Positions 25,352 through 37,800 of a stretch of DNA of 64,000 nt are shown piece by piece; position 1 is the stretch's first letter; every line of letters starts with the position of its first letter. Source of the stretch: Pontederia crassipes (lineage: Eukaryota > Streptophyta > Magnoliopsida > Commelinales > Pontederiaceae); NCBI GenBank assembly GCA_030549335.1, contig CM060191.1:625001-689000 (forward strand), written 5' to 3'. A program made the position numbers and the translations under genes. The notes under the pieces are model-generated. The model made no database searches. It was not told where the DNA came from and saw only the letters and a program-made list of their open reading frames with translations.

Positions 25352-28300
25352 TTAGGCTGAATCCTTCAAGCTTTCATCTATGAGCCACAGCCTTTTCTGG
25401 ATCACGAACACCATCTCCCCGTCCTCCGAATTGGAATTTGGTTCAGCATCTGCGCTGCCCACAGCTTCCCAGTGTAGTGCTGTCAGATACTTCTTAATGA
25501 ACTCAATCACCGGCTTCCTGTCACGGACAATCACAAAACCTGTTGGGCGGAGAATACGATCCATCTCAAGGAGCAGGTCTTCAGCGCTGCATCCTTTCTT
25601 CTCAATGTCCGAAAATACAGTCCAAGCATGAAGGAGATCATAAGTTCGCGGGTATGTTGAGAAGGCTTCACACCTGTAAGATTTCAGATTTTCCATCAGA
25701 CATTTTAAACTTTTTCTGGTGAAAAAAGCCAGTCAGTGTAATTATATGAGTAAGAAAACCAATGGTTACAGGAAAAGCAAGGCTTCTATTGAGACTAGTG
25801 CTTTAAGCATATTAAATCCAGTATAAACAATTTCTCAAACAAAGAATCAACAATGCAAAAGATAAATAGAAAATGACTGATTCCTCTTCATTAGCGACTC
25901 CTTACAAGCACTTAAGCAACAAGAAAATGTTTGATAAATACAATATGTGCTTCAACTGTGGGGTTCATTTGTGATTCTAAAAGAAAAAAATGGAATTCTA
26001 TTGAGACTTGTTTCATATTTTGTATTGGGGGTCAACATATAAACTTCATAAAGTTTGGATTATTCAATAGTATACTCTATTTTTTTCTCATCTAAGAGAA
26101 AAGCTCTGGCGGCGGAAAGTAATCAGTTAAAGATGAACATTGTTTTCTCCAGAAAAAGGTGAACCTGTAAGTTTCATTTGTTCTTTTATGTGTGTTTCCA
26201 TTGCTCTCCATAATGCATTTGAAAGATAATTATATAGCTGAGAACATTTATTTCGTTTCTCAGAAAAGATAAGGTTCTACAAAGAGGAAAAGGTACAGTG
26301 CTACTTTAAGTTTTATAAAGATCCCTAAACCTCATTTCACCATGAACTTACGGATAATTTCTCATTTTTTTTACTAAATCTCTTTTACACACGTAATTCA
26401 CTTTTTTGTGTATTTGTAAAGGCTAAATTTGTTTCTTAACATATTGTAAAAGAACCTAATGAATCTGTAAGTGCAATGATATATATTCCTCGAGCTTTAG
26501 TGCGGAAAGGATGAATAACAAAACATATTAGACATTCATGTATATTATGTCAATGGAACATGAGTATTCTATAACAGAGTTCTTATAGTATCACCAAAAA
26601 GAAGTGCAACTCATGTGTTCTATGTATAATGTCTATTCCCTAATGGCCCAGGGCACAACATTACTTGAAATACTACAGGCGCTACAATATCATTGAGCAT
26701 GATTGATAACTTTTTAGAGGATTGATAATTGAATCCTATAGATAAAATTTTACGAAGAAAAACATAAAAAAAGAATGAAGATACTATGAACATGATGTCA
26801 ACATAAATGTGAACTTCCTGATTTCTGTGCTTTCATGTAATAAAGGTTATAATTTGCATGCTAAAGTTGTCATGAAATAAAAATCATGCAGCCGAGGAAA
26901 ATAGATCCATCCGAGCCACTCAGGAACGAACAATAAAGGTCGAGTATAGCCCCCTTTACTTCGTAATGGACAAACTTAATTGACCAGAATTTGAAAAATT
27001 AGATAATGTCATTGTCAATCAGTGAGAAAACTTGTTTTGAGATAACACTGATTTTTTTACAATGAAAGAAATTCTATTTAACTCCGCCTATGTTTTATAG
27101 CCGGTCCCAAGCCCGGATAAAGGAGGAGGGTTGTGTTAGGCCCCGACAGCCAGCGTAAAACCCTGTCGAATCTTATGAACATGGATCAACGAAGAGCGGA
27201 ATGACGTCATATGATCCATGTAGCCGACTCCACCTAGTGGGATAAGGCTTTGTTGTTGTTGTTGTTGAAAGAAATTCTATTTCTTTACAGAAGGAGATCC
27301 ATTTTATATTATAATTGTAGCATCTGAAATGTAAATCTCCAGCTGCACAGAAGAACGAGAAGCTTACCAATCATGTATAGAGCCGATTAGGCCTCTATCG
27401 TAAACTATTTTGAGGGTATTTGGTCCATCCTCAGGTACTACGTTCATTACCCAAACGGGTTTATCTTTGAGGGCAGCTCCAAATGATCCCATGTTTGATT
27501 TCATGTCCATAATATTCCTAACAGTATTTGGCCTTATTTTTGGACTCAAAAGGTTCCAGTAATTTTCAACCCTCTGTTGCCACATTTCCTGTGATAAATG
27601 ATGTCATGTCAAGCACCATGTATCTTGAATCTATAAGTTATTCTATTGGCCCTAGGAAATAATAGAGCAACAAAAAATAAGACCACACAATATACAGAGC
27701 CTTCTTACCGTATCCTTTTCAAACATATCACTTGAGATACCAAAATCAGCAAGGCGTGGAGGAGGAGAAGTTAAACGAGCTGGCCAAGGAACCAAACCAC
27801 TGCCCCTAGATCTTTGGACCTCTGCAGAAGGAAATGCAATTACTTACGCTAGAAATCAATCCAGAAACCATATGCAATCAATAAGACAGTTGATGCATTT
27901 GTATAATAGTGCTCTCATATTGTAGGTTTCAAGATTGCAACCAAAAAAAAAAAGAATGCATATGCACAGCAGTACCACAGTGAAGCAAAGTTATGCATCC
28001 TTTACATAACAGTAGTTTTCGCATAATAAGGTGAGATGCTATAATAATAAAGGAAAGAAACAAATTCTGCTATATAATCATAAGCTCCTGGAAGTGAATG
28101 CGTATTGCTACATCCAGGAAAGAGTCTTATATATTCCCATAAAAAAATAGAATATTCAGATACTACTAAAAAAGGATTAAGCAAGTAACTTCCTAATCTT
28201 GCATTCAACAGTTTTTTTTAACGGTTGCATTCAACAGTTTTTTTAACGGTTGCATTCAACAGTTTCCAGTTTGAAATTATACATATTGCATTCAGTATAT

Positions 28301-30203
28301 TCATCACCAAGTGATGCTCAACAATACATAAAGCACAGACCATAAATGTGCTTTAATGTTCAACAATTAAAAGATGGAAATGCATAACTATGTTGATTAG
28401 AATGGCAAACAGGAAAAGCTGGAAATGCAGAAAAAAATAACCTACTTGTATCTAACAAATATAAACAAAAGGATGAATGCATTTTTCTTTTAGAAGGATG
28501 AATGCATTTTAAAGTTTGAAGGCAGAAAGTGGAAAACAATTATGCATTACTTGGAAATAACAGGTTGAGTACTCACGTTCTGAGTAAGGGGTTATACAAG
28601 CCTCCATTCGCACACCCCAAACAGCATCTGCATCATCATCATGTTTGCAAAGGGGCGGTTGAGTGCCTGGCTGCCTATTCATGTAACAATCATTTGTCAG
28701 AGGTTTGACCCATATAACAGTTTGGTTCTTTTTTGCAGCAATTTTCCAGCACATTCTCTCAACGAGTGCACTCATCTCCCTCCATATTCTAAGATCATCC
28801 TCATCTTGTGCATATGCTTCAGGAGAAGAATAAGCAAAGTAACCTCCTGGCCGAAGCAGCCTATCCAACTCAAGAAGAAGGATGCCATCCCTCTGAAGCC
28901 AATCAATCCTACAACGAGAACAGTGTGCAAACTCAAAAGACCTGCTCGGGTATGGGAGTCTCTTAGTCCCCAATACACCAAGATAAGCTGGAATTCCCCT
29001 TTCAAGCGCAAACTGAATTTGGTTCTGGTGAACATCATTTGGTGCTAGAGACATTGCTATGATATCCGATGAAAGAAGATACCCTCCAAAGCTTGCAACT
29101 CCGCAGCCAACATCGAGAACTGTACGGAGTCTTCCCTCATTGTTAAGTTTGTTATCTGTGAAGTTCAGCATCTGGACATTGGGTATCCAATAACTATAAA
29201 TTAGCAGGGTTAAGAAATTATATATATAAATGCTGAAACAAAGTTACGCAAAAGAAACAAAGTTAGCTTATGAAGGACTATTGGAATCATCAAATCCACT
29301 GAAAATTGTAAGCAAATAACAGAAATAAATACCAGAGATTTTTTTTCCTTTCCATTTAAGCACCTCTGTCGAAATATGGACTTACGCTTGCAAGGTGTGC
29401 AATGTATTTATCAGCTCCATAGTGAAAGTGTGTGCCACCTCCAGGGAATTCAATTTTGTCTCCTTTAACAACCATCCAGTTCTGGTCAGACTTCTCATGC
29501 GCAAGGTGTGTGTGGGGAATGTTAGCTTTCCATACTTCATCTCGGCTTTTTGGCCACTTTATAGGAACCTAGAGGAAGCATGAAGAAACGTTTAATTAGA
29601 AGTTCATGAAAAAATGTCAATTAAAGTTCTGAGGGTACAGTTGATGGAGAAAAAAATGTTATGTGACATTTAACCATGCCTTATAGCCTGATGGTGGAGG
29701 TATCAAACAATTGTAGCGCCTCTCAGGCTGAGGACAATGTCTCTCATAATGCTCCATCAATGAAAGATCCAATTTCAATCGTGTTTGGTAGATAAGATGC
29801 CTGTCTAGGCAGGGAATGAGCTCTGATAGTCTATCATCACAGACCTTTTGCGAGACAGAAAAAAAATGAATAGCCGTTTATTATATTAGTATCGTTGTAT
29901 TAAAGAGGGGAAAATTAAAATATTCACAAACATTACCGGAAAGCTCTTCGGTAGCAGATTGTCATCATCTTCTATCGCAAAAATTAACTCATCTGATTTG
30001 CCCGCTGCATCGCCATTGTCCTCACTGGACCAACCAATCGATCTTGAGAGCCTACTACCATACTCCAATGCAGAGTTAGCATGCTGGCCTTTTGAACCAA
30101 AGAAAGATCCAAAGCACAGAAAGAGAAAAACTAGAAAGACAGCTGCGAGACATAAGGAGGGAACCAAGTGCTTCTTCTGGCCTCCATCTCTCCCCCTCAT
30201 CAT
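25352..30203 (-). CDS. Probable pectin methyltransferase, PMT8/PMT3-like
   Basis: Seven minus-strand exons (30203-29937, 29844-29680, 29568-29386, 29171-28577, 27821-27709, 27588-27368, 25673-25352) join in frame to 621 residues; Arabidopsis PMT8 is about the same length. Residues 1-12 are cytosolic and basic, about 13-35 form one membrane anchor (type II, Golgi), then a variable stem and the DUF248/Methyltransf_29 domain begins at about residue 93 (V-C-D-D-R). The SAM-binding motif VLDVGCGVASFGGYL lies at about 223-237; CSRCRIDWL and DRLLRPGGYFAYSSPEAY follow. A second half has NIMDMKSNMGSF and RILRPTGFVIVRD. The family includes QUA2 and is linked to homogalacturonan methylation; the enzymatic role of this member is inferred. 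Intron 2 begins with GC instead of GT. Intron 6 carries a SINE. Confidence 0.94.
27080..27265 (+). mobile_element. Full-length Au-type SINE in PMT intron 6
   Basis: Starts ACTCCGCCTATGTTTTATAG and ends in (TTG)n. A 17-bp duplication TGAAAGAAATTCTATTT at 27063-27079 and 27066+200 (27266-27282) flanks it. It is antisense to the host gene. Confidence 0.93.
28199..28266. repeat. ~25-bp tandem repeat
   Basis: The unit TTGCATTCAACAG plus a T run and AACGG occurs nearly three times in intron 4 of the methyltransferase gene. Confidence 0.85.
28469..28510. mobile_element. 17-bp direct repeat with 8-nt spacer
   Basis: AAGGATGAATGCATTTT occurs exactly at 28469-28485 and 28494-28510 with only TCTTTTAG between. 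It fits a TSD around an almost empty retro-insertion, but slippage is also possible. Confidence 0.5.
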
Positions 30204-30218
30204 TCTCGGATATGGAAT

Positions 30219-31009
30219 CTACACAAAGCAACTCGACTTGCACACTCAGAATTACAGCTCCTTAATCGGCATAACTGCAACTGGAGGTGCAAACCAAGGA
30301 ACAAATACTCTAAGCACGTGAGATCTAGAAACCTATCGCGGTAATCTAATCACTCCGAAACAGATCCAGACACCCAGTTGCCACAGAAATCTAAGAATTT
30401 TCTAAACGGAATACAATCTTCAACCTTCGAGCTCAAAATCCGCCCCTGCACACATAAATTCGAAGCAAGCTCTTGATCAGTCATTCGACATCAAAGTCAG
30501 AAGAAAAGGAAGCATGAGAAGCACGTCAAACGATTTCCCTCCCCCCACCCATGAAACTACCACGTCGGGGGATCTAACTTACACCTAAAGAAAAAAAAAA
30601 GACAACTCCAAATAGAATACTACGACAATAAATAAACAAACAAAACAGCACAAAACATCAGAAAACAGCAACTATTACCACACTACACCCAACAGCAAGC
30701 ATATAACAAGATGGATAATAAAACATCTGCCGCCACCTTGAATAGAAAAAAAAACAATAATGGAAACCACTGCCGCAAGATCTATCGACCGAGCACATTA
30801 ATAAGTAGTAAATATTCCTTATATAGAACAGAATTCCTCAGATCTCACGCGTTAGCAGGAACACCGCGGGATTTGGAAACCCGCCACGAGCCTCAAACAC
30901 CAAGCAAAGATCTCTCAAGAATGCATACGCACGGAGCCGCGAAAATGAACAGAAAAAAAAAGAAAAAAAAAGGTCGAATCTCGTAGAGCTAATAGCGACA
31001 CAAGCTTAC
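30219..31009 (-). other. 5'UTR intron of the PMT gene
   Basis: A GGAAAGG|GTAAGC donor near 31010 and a TGTGTAG|ATTCC acceptor 15 bases upstream of the start codon predict a 791-bp intron in the leader. Leader introns are common in plant genes of this sort. No transcript evidence is available. Confidence 0.6.
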
Positions 31010-31082
31010 CCTTTCCGCTACGGATCCAGATCCAAACCCAGGAACGTTTCCCTAGATTGGAGACGAGCCCTGGAGGAAGCGA

Positions 31083-31262
31083 TCAAAATCTGATGAGGAA
31101 AGGAGATGAAAAGTAGGCAACAATGGCAGAGGAGAACGAGGAAGAGGCAGGAGAGAGACGGAGGGAAAGGAGATGAGAGGGGGCAGAGAGAGAGAGAGTG
31201 GGAGTGAGAACCGGAGAGGAGTGCAAAGGTGCAGATCTGAAAGATGGGAATATAAAAAAGGA
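31083..31262 (-). promoter_or_regulatory. CT-rich leader and core promoter region of PMT
   Basis: On the minus strand this stretch is strongly CT-rich, including a (CT)n run near 31186-31197, and a TTTATATT TATA-like element lies at about 31250-31257. Pyrimidine-rich patches near the start are usual in plant promoters. The transcription start is not determined. Confidence 0.35.
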
Positions 31263-31339
31263 ACGAAAAGGAGACAAATCCTGTTTCTGTTTAGATGGCG
31301 ATAATTGATGTGTATTCAATTCTTTCTTAAAGCACATAT

Positions 31340-34300
31340 CTAATTTATTTATTTATTAAATTATATTATGTACTACTAAAAATTATTCATCTGACCACAT
31401 TAAAATAATCCGAAAAAAAACAAAATTAGATGAATAAATATTTATGTTCGAATTAGATATTTTGCTCTCCCCCCCCCCCCCAAACCCCCCGAAATATGAT
31501 AATAAGAATGTTAATATATACGTAAAATAATTCATGTCGGTGGCGACTACATTTAGTATGCTTTTGCTAGAAATAATTATTTAGTTATTTTTTTAAAAAA
31601 ATATTTATGGCCTAAAATTAGGAACTCGAGTATAAAAAGGAGAGCAAAATAAATGCAGCTGGATCCGTCTCACGTAATAGTTGCATAGAGCATGTGTTCT
31701 GTTCCCATGGAAGTGACGAGTAATTAGTTACGATGTAAGAGTTGGAAGTGCATTTACCCATGTGATTTCCCAATAATTACACAATATTAAGGAATTATAA
31801 CCTTGTTTAAATTAATATAATGTAGTCTTTTTTTCCTCTTAAATCATGTAAACTATGGCCATATTTTGTTTTCGAAATAATTTATCAACTTTCTAAACAT
31901 TCGGTTTCACTCGTAAATGATTTCACCGCTTTCTCTATCATTTTATCCTTTTTTTCTTTATTTATTAGATTACATGTTTACCATTGAATAATGAACGTAT
32001 ACCTCTTAAGCATTGTTTCGTTTACTTACTTTTTCTTAATTATTTTACGTCTAATTGTCCGAAGGTAAACAAATAATTTGATAAAACTAAAAAGAAGAAA
32101 ATGATTGAGAGTTTGAGATTGTTAGCACATTGAGGTTAATGTGAAAAATCTATGAATTATTGCAACAAAATGAATATTATAGCATAGAGGGGGTGTGTTG
32201 GATATAAAAAAAAAAGTTGAGACGGATAAATTATTTGTAATTTCGAAGTCATGATATAAAGTTTCTTTTTTATTTACGATGATAATTATGAAGCTCAAAC
32301 TCAATAAAATTGGTGGAATAAATTCGGAAGTAATAAATGTTAGAATATGATATTGTCGTTACCATTTGAATATATTTTTATGTTTAGGTTAAGAAGAATA
32401 AAGATATAAAATATGATATTTTGTGAACTAAATATTCAAATGTAAAGAAAATTTCTCATTAATTATATATCATTATTATTATAATATATGCGATTGGGAA
32501 AATAAGGCGAAACATGGTTAAAAGAGAGAGGAGTGGAATAGAGTACTTTTGTCGTATGCAATTTTATGTTATTTAGTTCTAAAAAGTGGTTTTAATTAAT
32601 GCAATTTTATGTTATTTAGTTCTAAAAAGTGGTTTAAATTAAATTAATGTTATGAGTATGAAGGTTTATGCTTAAAAATAGTAATATATTTATATATACT
32701 ATGTCAATTTTTATAAACGATAGGTTTGTCGGTGGATCCTCTCCTCGCACGCCCAAAAGTGGGCACAATATTTTAATATTTGGGGCTGTCGTTGATGCGT
32801 GACATTATACATGACAAATTTTATTATCATATTACATTAATTATTATGTCTCCGGATCCAGAGTTCCTGTGGTCAACCAGTCATGAGGCGTCGGCAGATT
32901 TCTTTTTATTATTTATTTGTAATATTATAAGTTTGGTTAATTTGATATCACATTGGACAGCACAAGTGTTTATAACAAATGAAGTTTTGACAAAAATCTT
33001 TTATTTTAAAAAAATTCGAAATTCGCACTCGAGATATTTGTCTATAGTCACTCCATCTCAATTCTCGTTATTGTAATATAATATATATATTTATGAGAAA
33101 AATAGATATTGTAATAAAACCAGATAATAAATAAAAAAACAAGAAAACTGTATATTAATTGTTGCAACTCCGCCTAAATATTGCTCCTTGTTTTCACTTT
33201 TAATAACTCGTCTTTTTTCTCTCCCAACTTGAGTTATTTCCCCCTTTTTTGATTGATGAAATAATAGCTTTGTATTATATGCCGCCATAAAATTTCCTAA
33301 TTAAAAAGGCATATTTAAGAAGATTTAATGAATTTCCAGTTGAGATACCGGGCATGTTTTCAGTACAATGTTTATTTTTTTTTTAAAAAAAAACAGACCG
33401 ATTAGAACACCGATTCGAATATTTTAAATTAAAATTAAAAATTAAAAAAAAAAACAGATTGAATAGGATTGTGCCAATTAGAACCGGTCGAGCCAATAAA
33501 ATCGGTTCATTTTGTTTTTTTTATTTGAATGTAAAATCTTGAGAAAAAGAACCAAAAACAATAAGAGAAGGAACCCAAACAGTGTAGAATAAAAATAGGA
33601 AAGTAATGAATGTTATCCCGAGGAAAATGTCAACAGAGAAAGAAAGGAAAAAAAATAAGAAAATTATTGAATAGGTGGAAAAATATATAATAAGTGAAAA
33701 AATAAATAGGAAATGCGTTATTTCAATCAAAAGTAAATAAAATAAGGAAATGTCAGAATAGAAAAAGTAGATTAAGCGATACTCAATGTTCTTATTATTC
33801 AAAGATGGCAGAGAGCTGACTTAGAATTTATTAATTTTTAAATTTAACTATCATCATCTATTTAAATCCCAACAATCATGCAAGATCACCATGTTATTTC
33901 TGATTCCAACATTGTCAAACAGAAAAAAGGGGAAATAAAAAAGAAATTCGAACATGTTTTCATATGGAGTTGCACACTGTTTCTACAGAGGTGGCAATGG
34001 CAGGTTTTTGACCAACTCGTCAATTTGGCACATCTGTTTAAGATGTAGACATGGGCCATTCCTGTTCAGCTGCATAACAAGTACATGTAGCTTGAACAAT
34101 GTTTCATGTTTCAGAAAGCATACATGCGTCATTTATGTGTTTATGTCATATAAGAAAGTGACTTTGGCAGATTGAATAAAGGCACACAAAAAAAAGCTAC
34201 TGTGCCCTTTTTTTTATTATTTGGTCATGATCTTATTAGTCATCAACAAGATCATATATCCTGACTGTTTTTAATTCTTTTCAACGCATTCCATGATGTG

Positions 34301-34870
34301 CTCTTAATAGTTGCATTACAAAAAAAATCTCTGACTAAATCTGCAATAAGAAATCTTTCCAATGTACCCATGTTGATTTCTGAGGCCGATCATAGGGCCC
34401 TGAACTTGCCACATAGGATTCTTCAGATTCTCATATCAAATATAAAACTTTGACAACTAATTCATCCAAAAATTTGAACTATAAGCAGCACAATTGTTTA
34501 TTCTTGTTCAGTCAACTCTTCCATCATGGTACAAAAAAAATTAAGATCCTCACAGAAAGGTGAATATACAAGGCAAGCCAAAGCTCAATTCTGCTGTTAA
34601 CATGGTTTGTTTGGACAATTGTGAAACCACGGGTTTTTTACCAAAACCCCTCGATTACAAATATCAATGGTTTTCAGATTCCAGAGAGGCTATAAAATTA
34701 TCTCAAGGGCATGACAAATGTTGCAATCAATATGTTCACTGACTAGATTATAGTATTTCTGACAAAGAAGAAGAGGAGGTGCAGCAGGCTATATGAAGCA
34801 TCATGCAGCCCAAAACCAGAGAAATGTCAACTTCAACTCGAACAACCAGATAACCACCTGCTTCAAAGTT
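31340..34870. other. AT-rich intergenic region
   Basis: No gene recognised between the methyltransferase promoter and the 3' end of the CRM gene. It holds a C-run at about 31470-31482 and a 42-bp tandem duplication at 32559-32642. The last few hundred bases probably include the CRM gene's 3'UTR. Confidence 0.6.
32559..32642. repeat. 42-bp tandem duplication
   Basis: GCAATTTTATGTTATTTAG and the following bases occur twice in direct succession at 32559 and 32601. Confidence 0.9.
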
Positions 34871-34874
34871 AAGG

Positions 34875-37800
34875 TTACTTTTGTTTCTTCTTTAGCAATT
34901 TGCTGGCTCTTAAGAAAATCTTGTCAACCTCATCCAGATCATCTATGTTTAAATCTTTATCACATAAACTGCTCCGCTTTGAGGAAGCAGCAATTTCTTG
35001 AAGATGCTCCTCAAAGTTCCCTTGATCTCTTTCATTTAGTGAAAGAAGTTTTTCCAACTCATTTAAGTAGAGAGGCTGCTCCTGCTTTCCTTCCATCTCT
35101 CCACCAGAATCTATCTCAAATATGTCAGAGAGATCTTCCTCAGAATCTGACCAAGAGCTTGATTCCATGGAGTCATCTCCTTCACTAAACTTACTGAGTC
35201 CAGTTTCTGCTTCTTCAATGTCATTCTCTAACTGGTCACTGCACATCATTTTGTTGTCATCAGTAACTGAAATTTCTCTGATGTTTGTGTTGCCTTCATC
35301 TGCTTTGCCTTTCTTCATCTGCTCCTGAAGATCTTCAAGTTCTTGCTCAAGCTTTGGAATATACCTCCGGATAGCCCGCAAAGCATCTCTGTACTTGGAC
35401 TTATCAAGAGCCTGAAGCAATAGGAAGAGAAGAGATCATATGCCAGATCAAAATGCAAAAATAAATAATAGCTAGAATAACAGGATATTTTCATTCCAAA
35501 AGATAACTGGAAAGGACATAAATCTGGAGGACGATAGTGGCAGACATCTGGAACCAAGTGACCCACCTTTTTTCTTGAAAGAGTAACCTTAGGTGACATA
35601 ATTTCTGTGGGCGGCTGAGCATAGTTCTTTCCCCTGTACATGATAATTGTATTTTCTTCATGGATATCCAGAACAATACCGCCACTTAATCTGGCCAATT
35701 CAGCTGCAATTTCCCGAACCTCCTCTGGCGTGAAAGTCTTCACTATGATCTTCACAGTTTGATGCTTCTTCCAGTGCAAATGCATGTTCAGAATAACCCC
35801 CTGAAATATACCTCGCCTTCCAACAGGAACATAGTTCTTGCATTTGTGGCCCATCTTAAGTAAAAATGTTCTTCTGGTGTGAGTATCTCTGGATCATGCG
35901 TAGTTTCTGACGAATCTTTAGGTTCAGTTTTCTTTAGAGCTTCAACAAATCTTTCTTCCTTCTTCCTGGTCTTTTTAGGAAACACAAAAAAGTCAATGTT
36001 GCATTAATTGAGTCCACAAAATCCTAACTACACATAAATCCAATAGTAGATGAAAGGAAAAACATCTACTTTACAACTATGGCATAATCTATGACTCTAT
36101 ACAGTACAAATTAAACACATTTCTTCACTAGAAGAAATGCAGCATAAACAAAACTTATAGCTGCAACATTAAATCCCCATGTCAATTCTAGTTAATTGCT
36201 ATAATTATCCATTTAAATATGTTGCTTCTTTTTTGGTGTCAACTCTGTTATGCTGAATGATACTAGCCTCTGATTCTAACAGTGGAACTTGAGGATTTGA
36301 TTTTAAATCCTTTCTTAGCCAAAGAGTATATATAGAGGAACTCATGTACTAAACCAAAACTGAAATTTATGACATCAGGAGAAGGCAACCTGATGTTCAT
36401 ATAATAATATCAGTCACTCATCACCAAAGAAGTTAACTGGTGAATATTTTCCTTCAAGCAGGTTTCTTTATAACCTATGCTTTCTTACTATGCACCTTGT
36501 TACGAAAAGAAGAGAGGGGTCGCACGAAACACAGAAGAACGCGAAGAGAAAAAAACGGCGGCGGCTCTTTGTTATGAAATAACAACGATTACAAGGATAG
36601 ATCTCTGTCTAGACCCCTAGGGAGTTTATATAGGTACTCCATTTGACAGATGATAGGAATTACATACGGACTGAGACTTTAAATAAATCCCCTGAAAATA
36701 GGACACCTATCTCGTGATAAGGAAATAAATCAAATCCGAATCACATACAGAATACCCCTAAATCAAATCCGGTCAGCGAGACCCCCGTAGGGGAATTCTG
36801 CTGAAGCGCCTGACTATGTAGGGGGACCAACTGGGTTCAGATTCAAAACAACAACAACAACAAAGCCTTATCCCACTAGGTGGGGTCGGCTACATGAATC
36901 ATACGACGCTTCGTTGTTCCATGTTCATGAGATTCGACAGGGTTTTACGCTGGCTGTCGGGGCCTAACATAACGCTCCTCCTTTATCCGGGCTTAGGACC
37001 GGCTATAAAACATAGGCGGAGTTCAGATTCAAGACATTATTAACAAATCTCTACCTTGACTTGAATCGTCTTCAGAGTACAAAGTACCACGCCGCCGCTA
37101 ATCCCACCTTGGAGCTATTACCAAGTGTTAATATTAAGCAAGTCCAAACAATGCTGGAACTTACCATAAGGAACAGATTTGGTGAACATATCAGCTGGAT
37201 TGTCTTCATTACTTTACTTGTAGTTAAACTCATTCTGCCATTTCATTCAACATCTAAGAACTCATGCATGGTTTTCCACTGATTTTGGCATCCATGTTGA
37301 CTTTAGTTGGCAACTGCTGAATACCGATATGCATCCTTATCTTTGTACCACTTTCCGTGGCATTATAAAATGGCTCTGGTTTGTTCAACAGTGTGTTTGA
37401 GCATGCTGCTGTTCCATGCTATCATCTCAGTGACATAAGCAATATAGTTCTGAGATCCTTATTTTCATTTGAGACCAGTACTTGCATAATTAACTTATTT
37501 CTTTTCTCTTCGTAAAAGGCAAAAACTTATTGATTTTTTTTGTTGTTTATAATCTATGGTTAAAACTCCGCCTATGTTTTATAGCCGGTCCTAAGCTCGG
37601 ATAAAGGAGGAGGGTTGTGTTAGGCCCCGACAGCCAGCGTAAAACCCTGTCGAATTTCATGAACATGGATCAACGAAGCGTCGTATGATCCATGTAGCCG
37701 ACCCCACTTAGTGGGATAAGGCTTTGTTGTTGTTGTTGTTGTATCAGCTGGATTGTCTTCAGTGCCAATTTTATTCACCTTGATTCTCTTCTCAGTGCGG

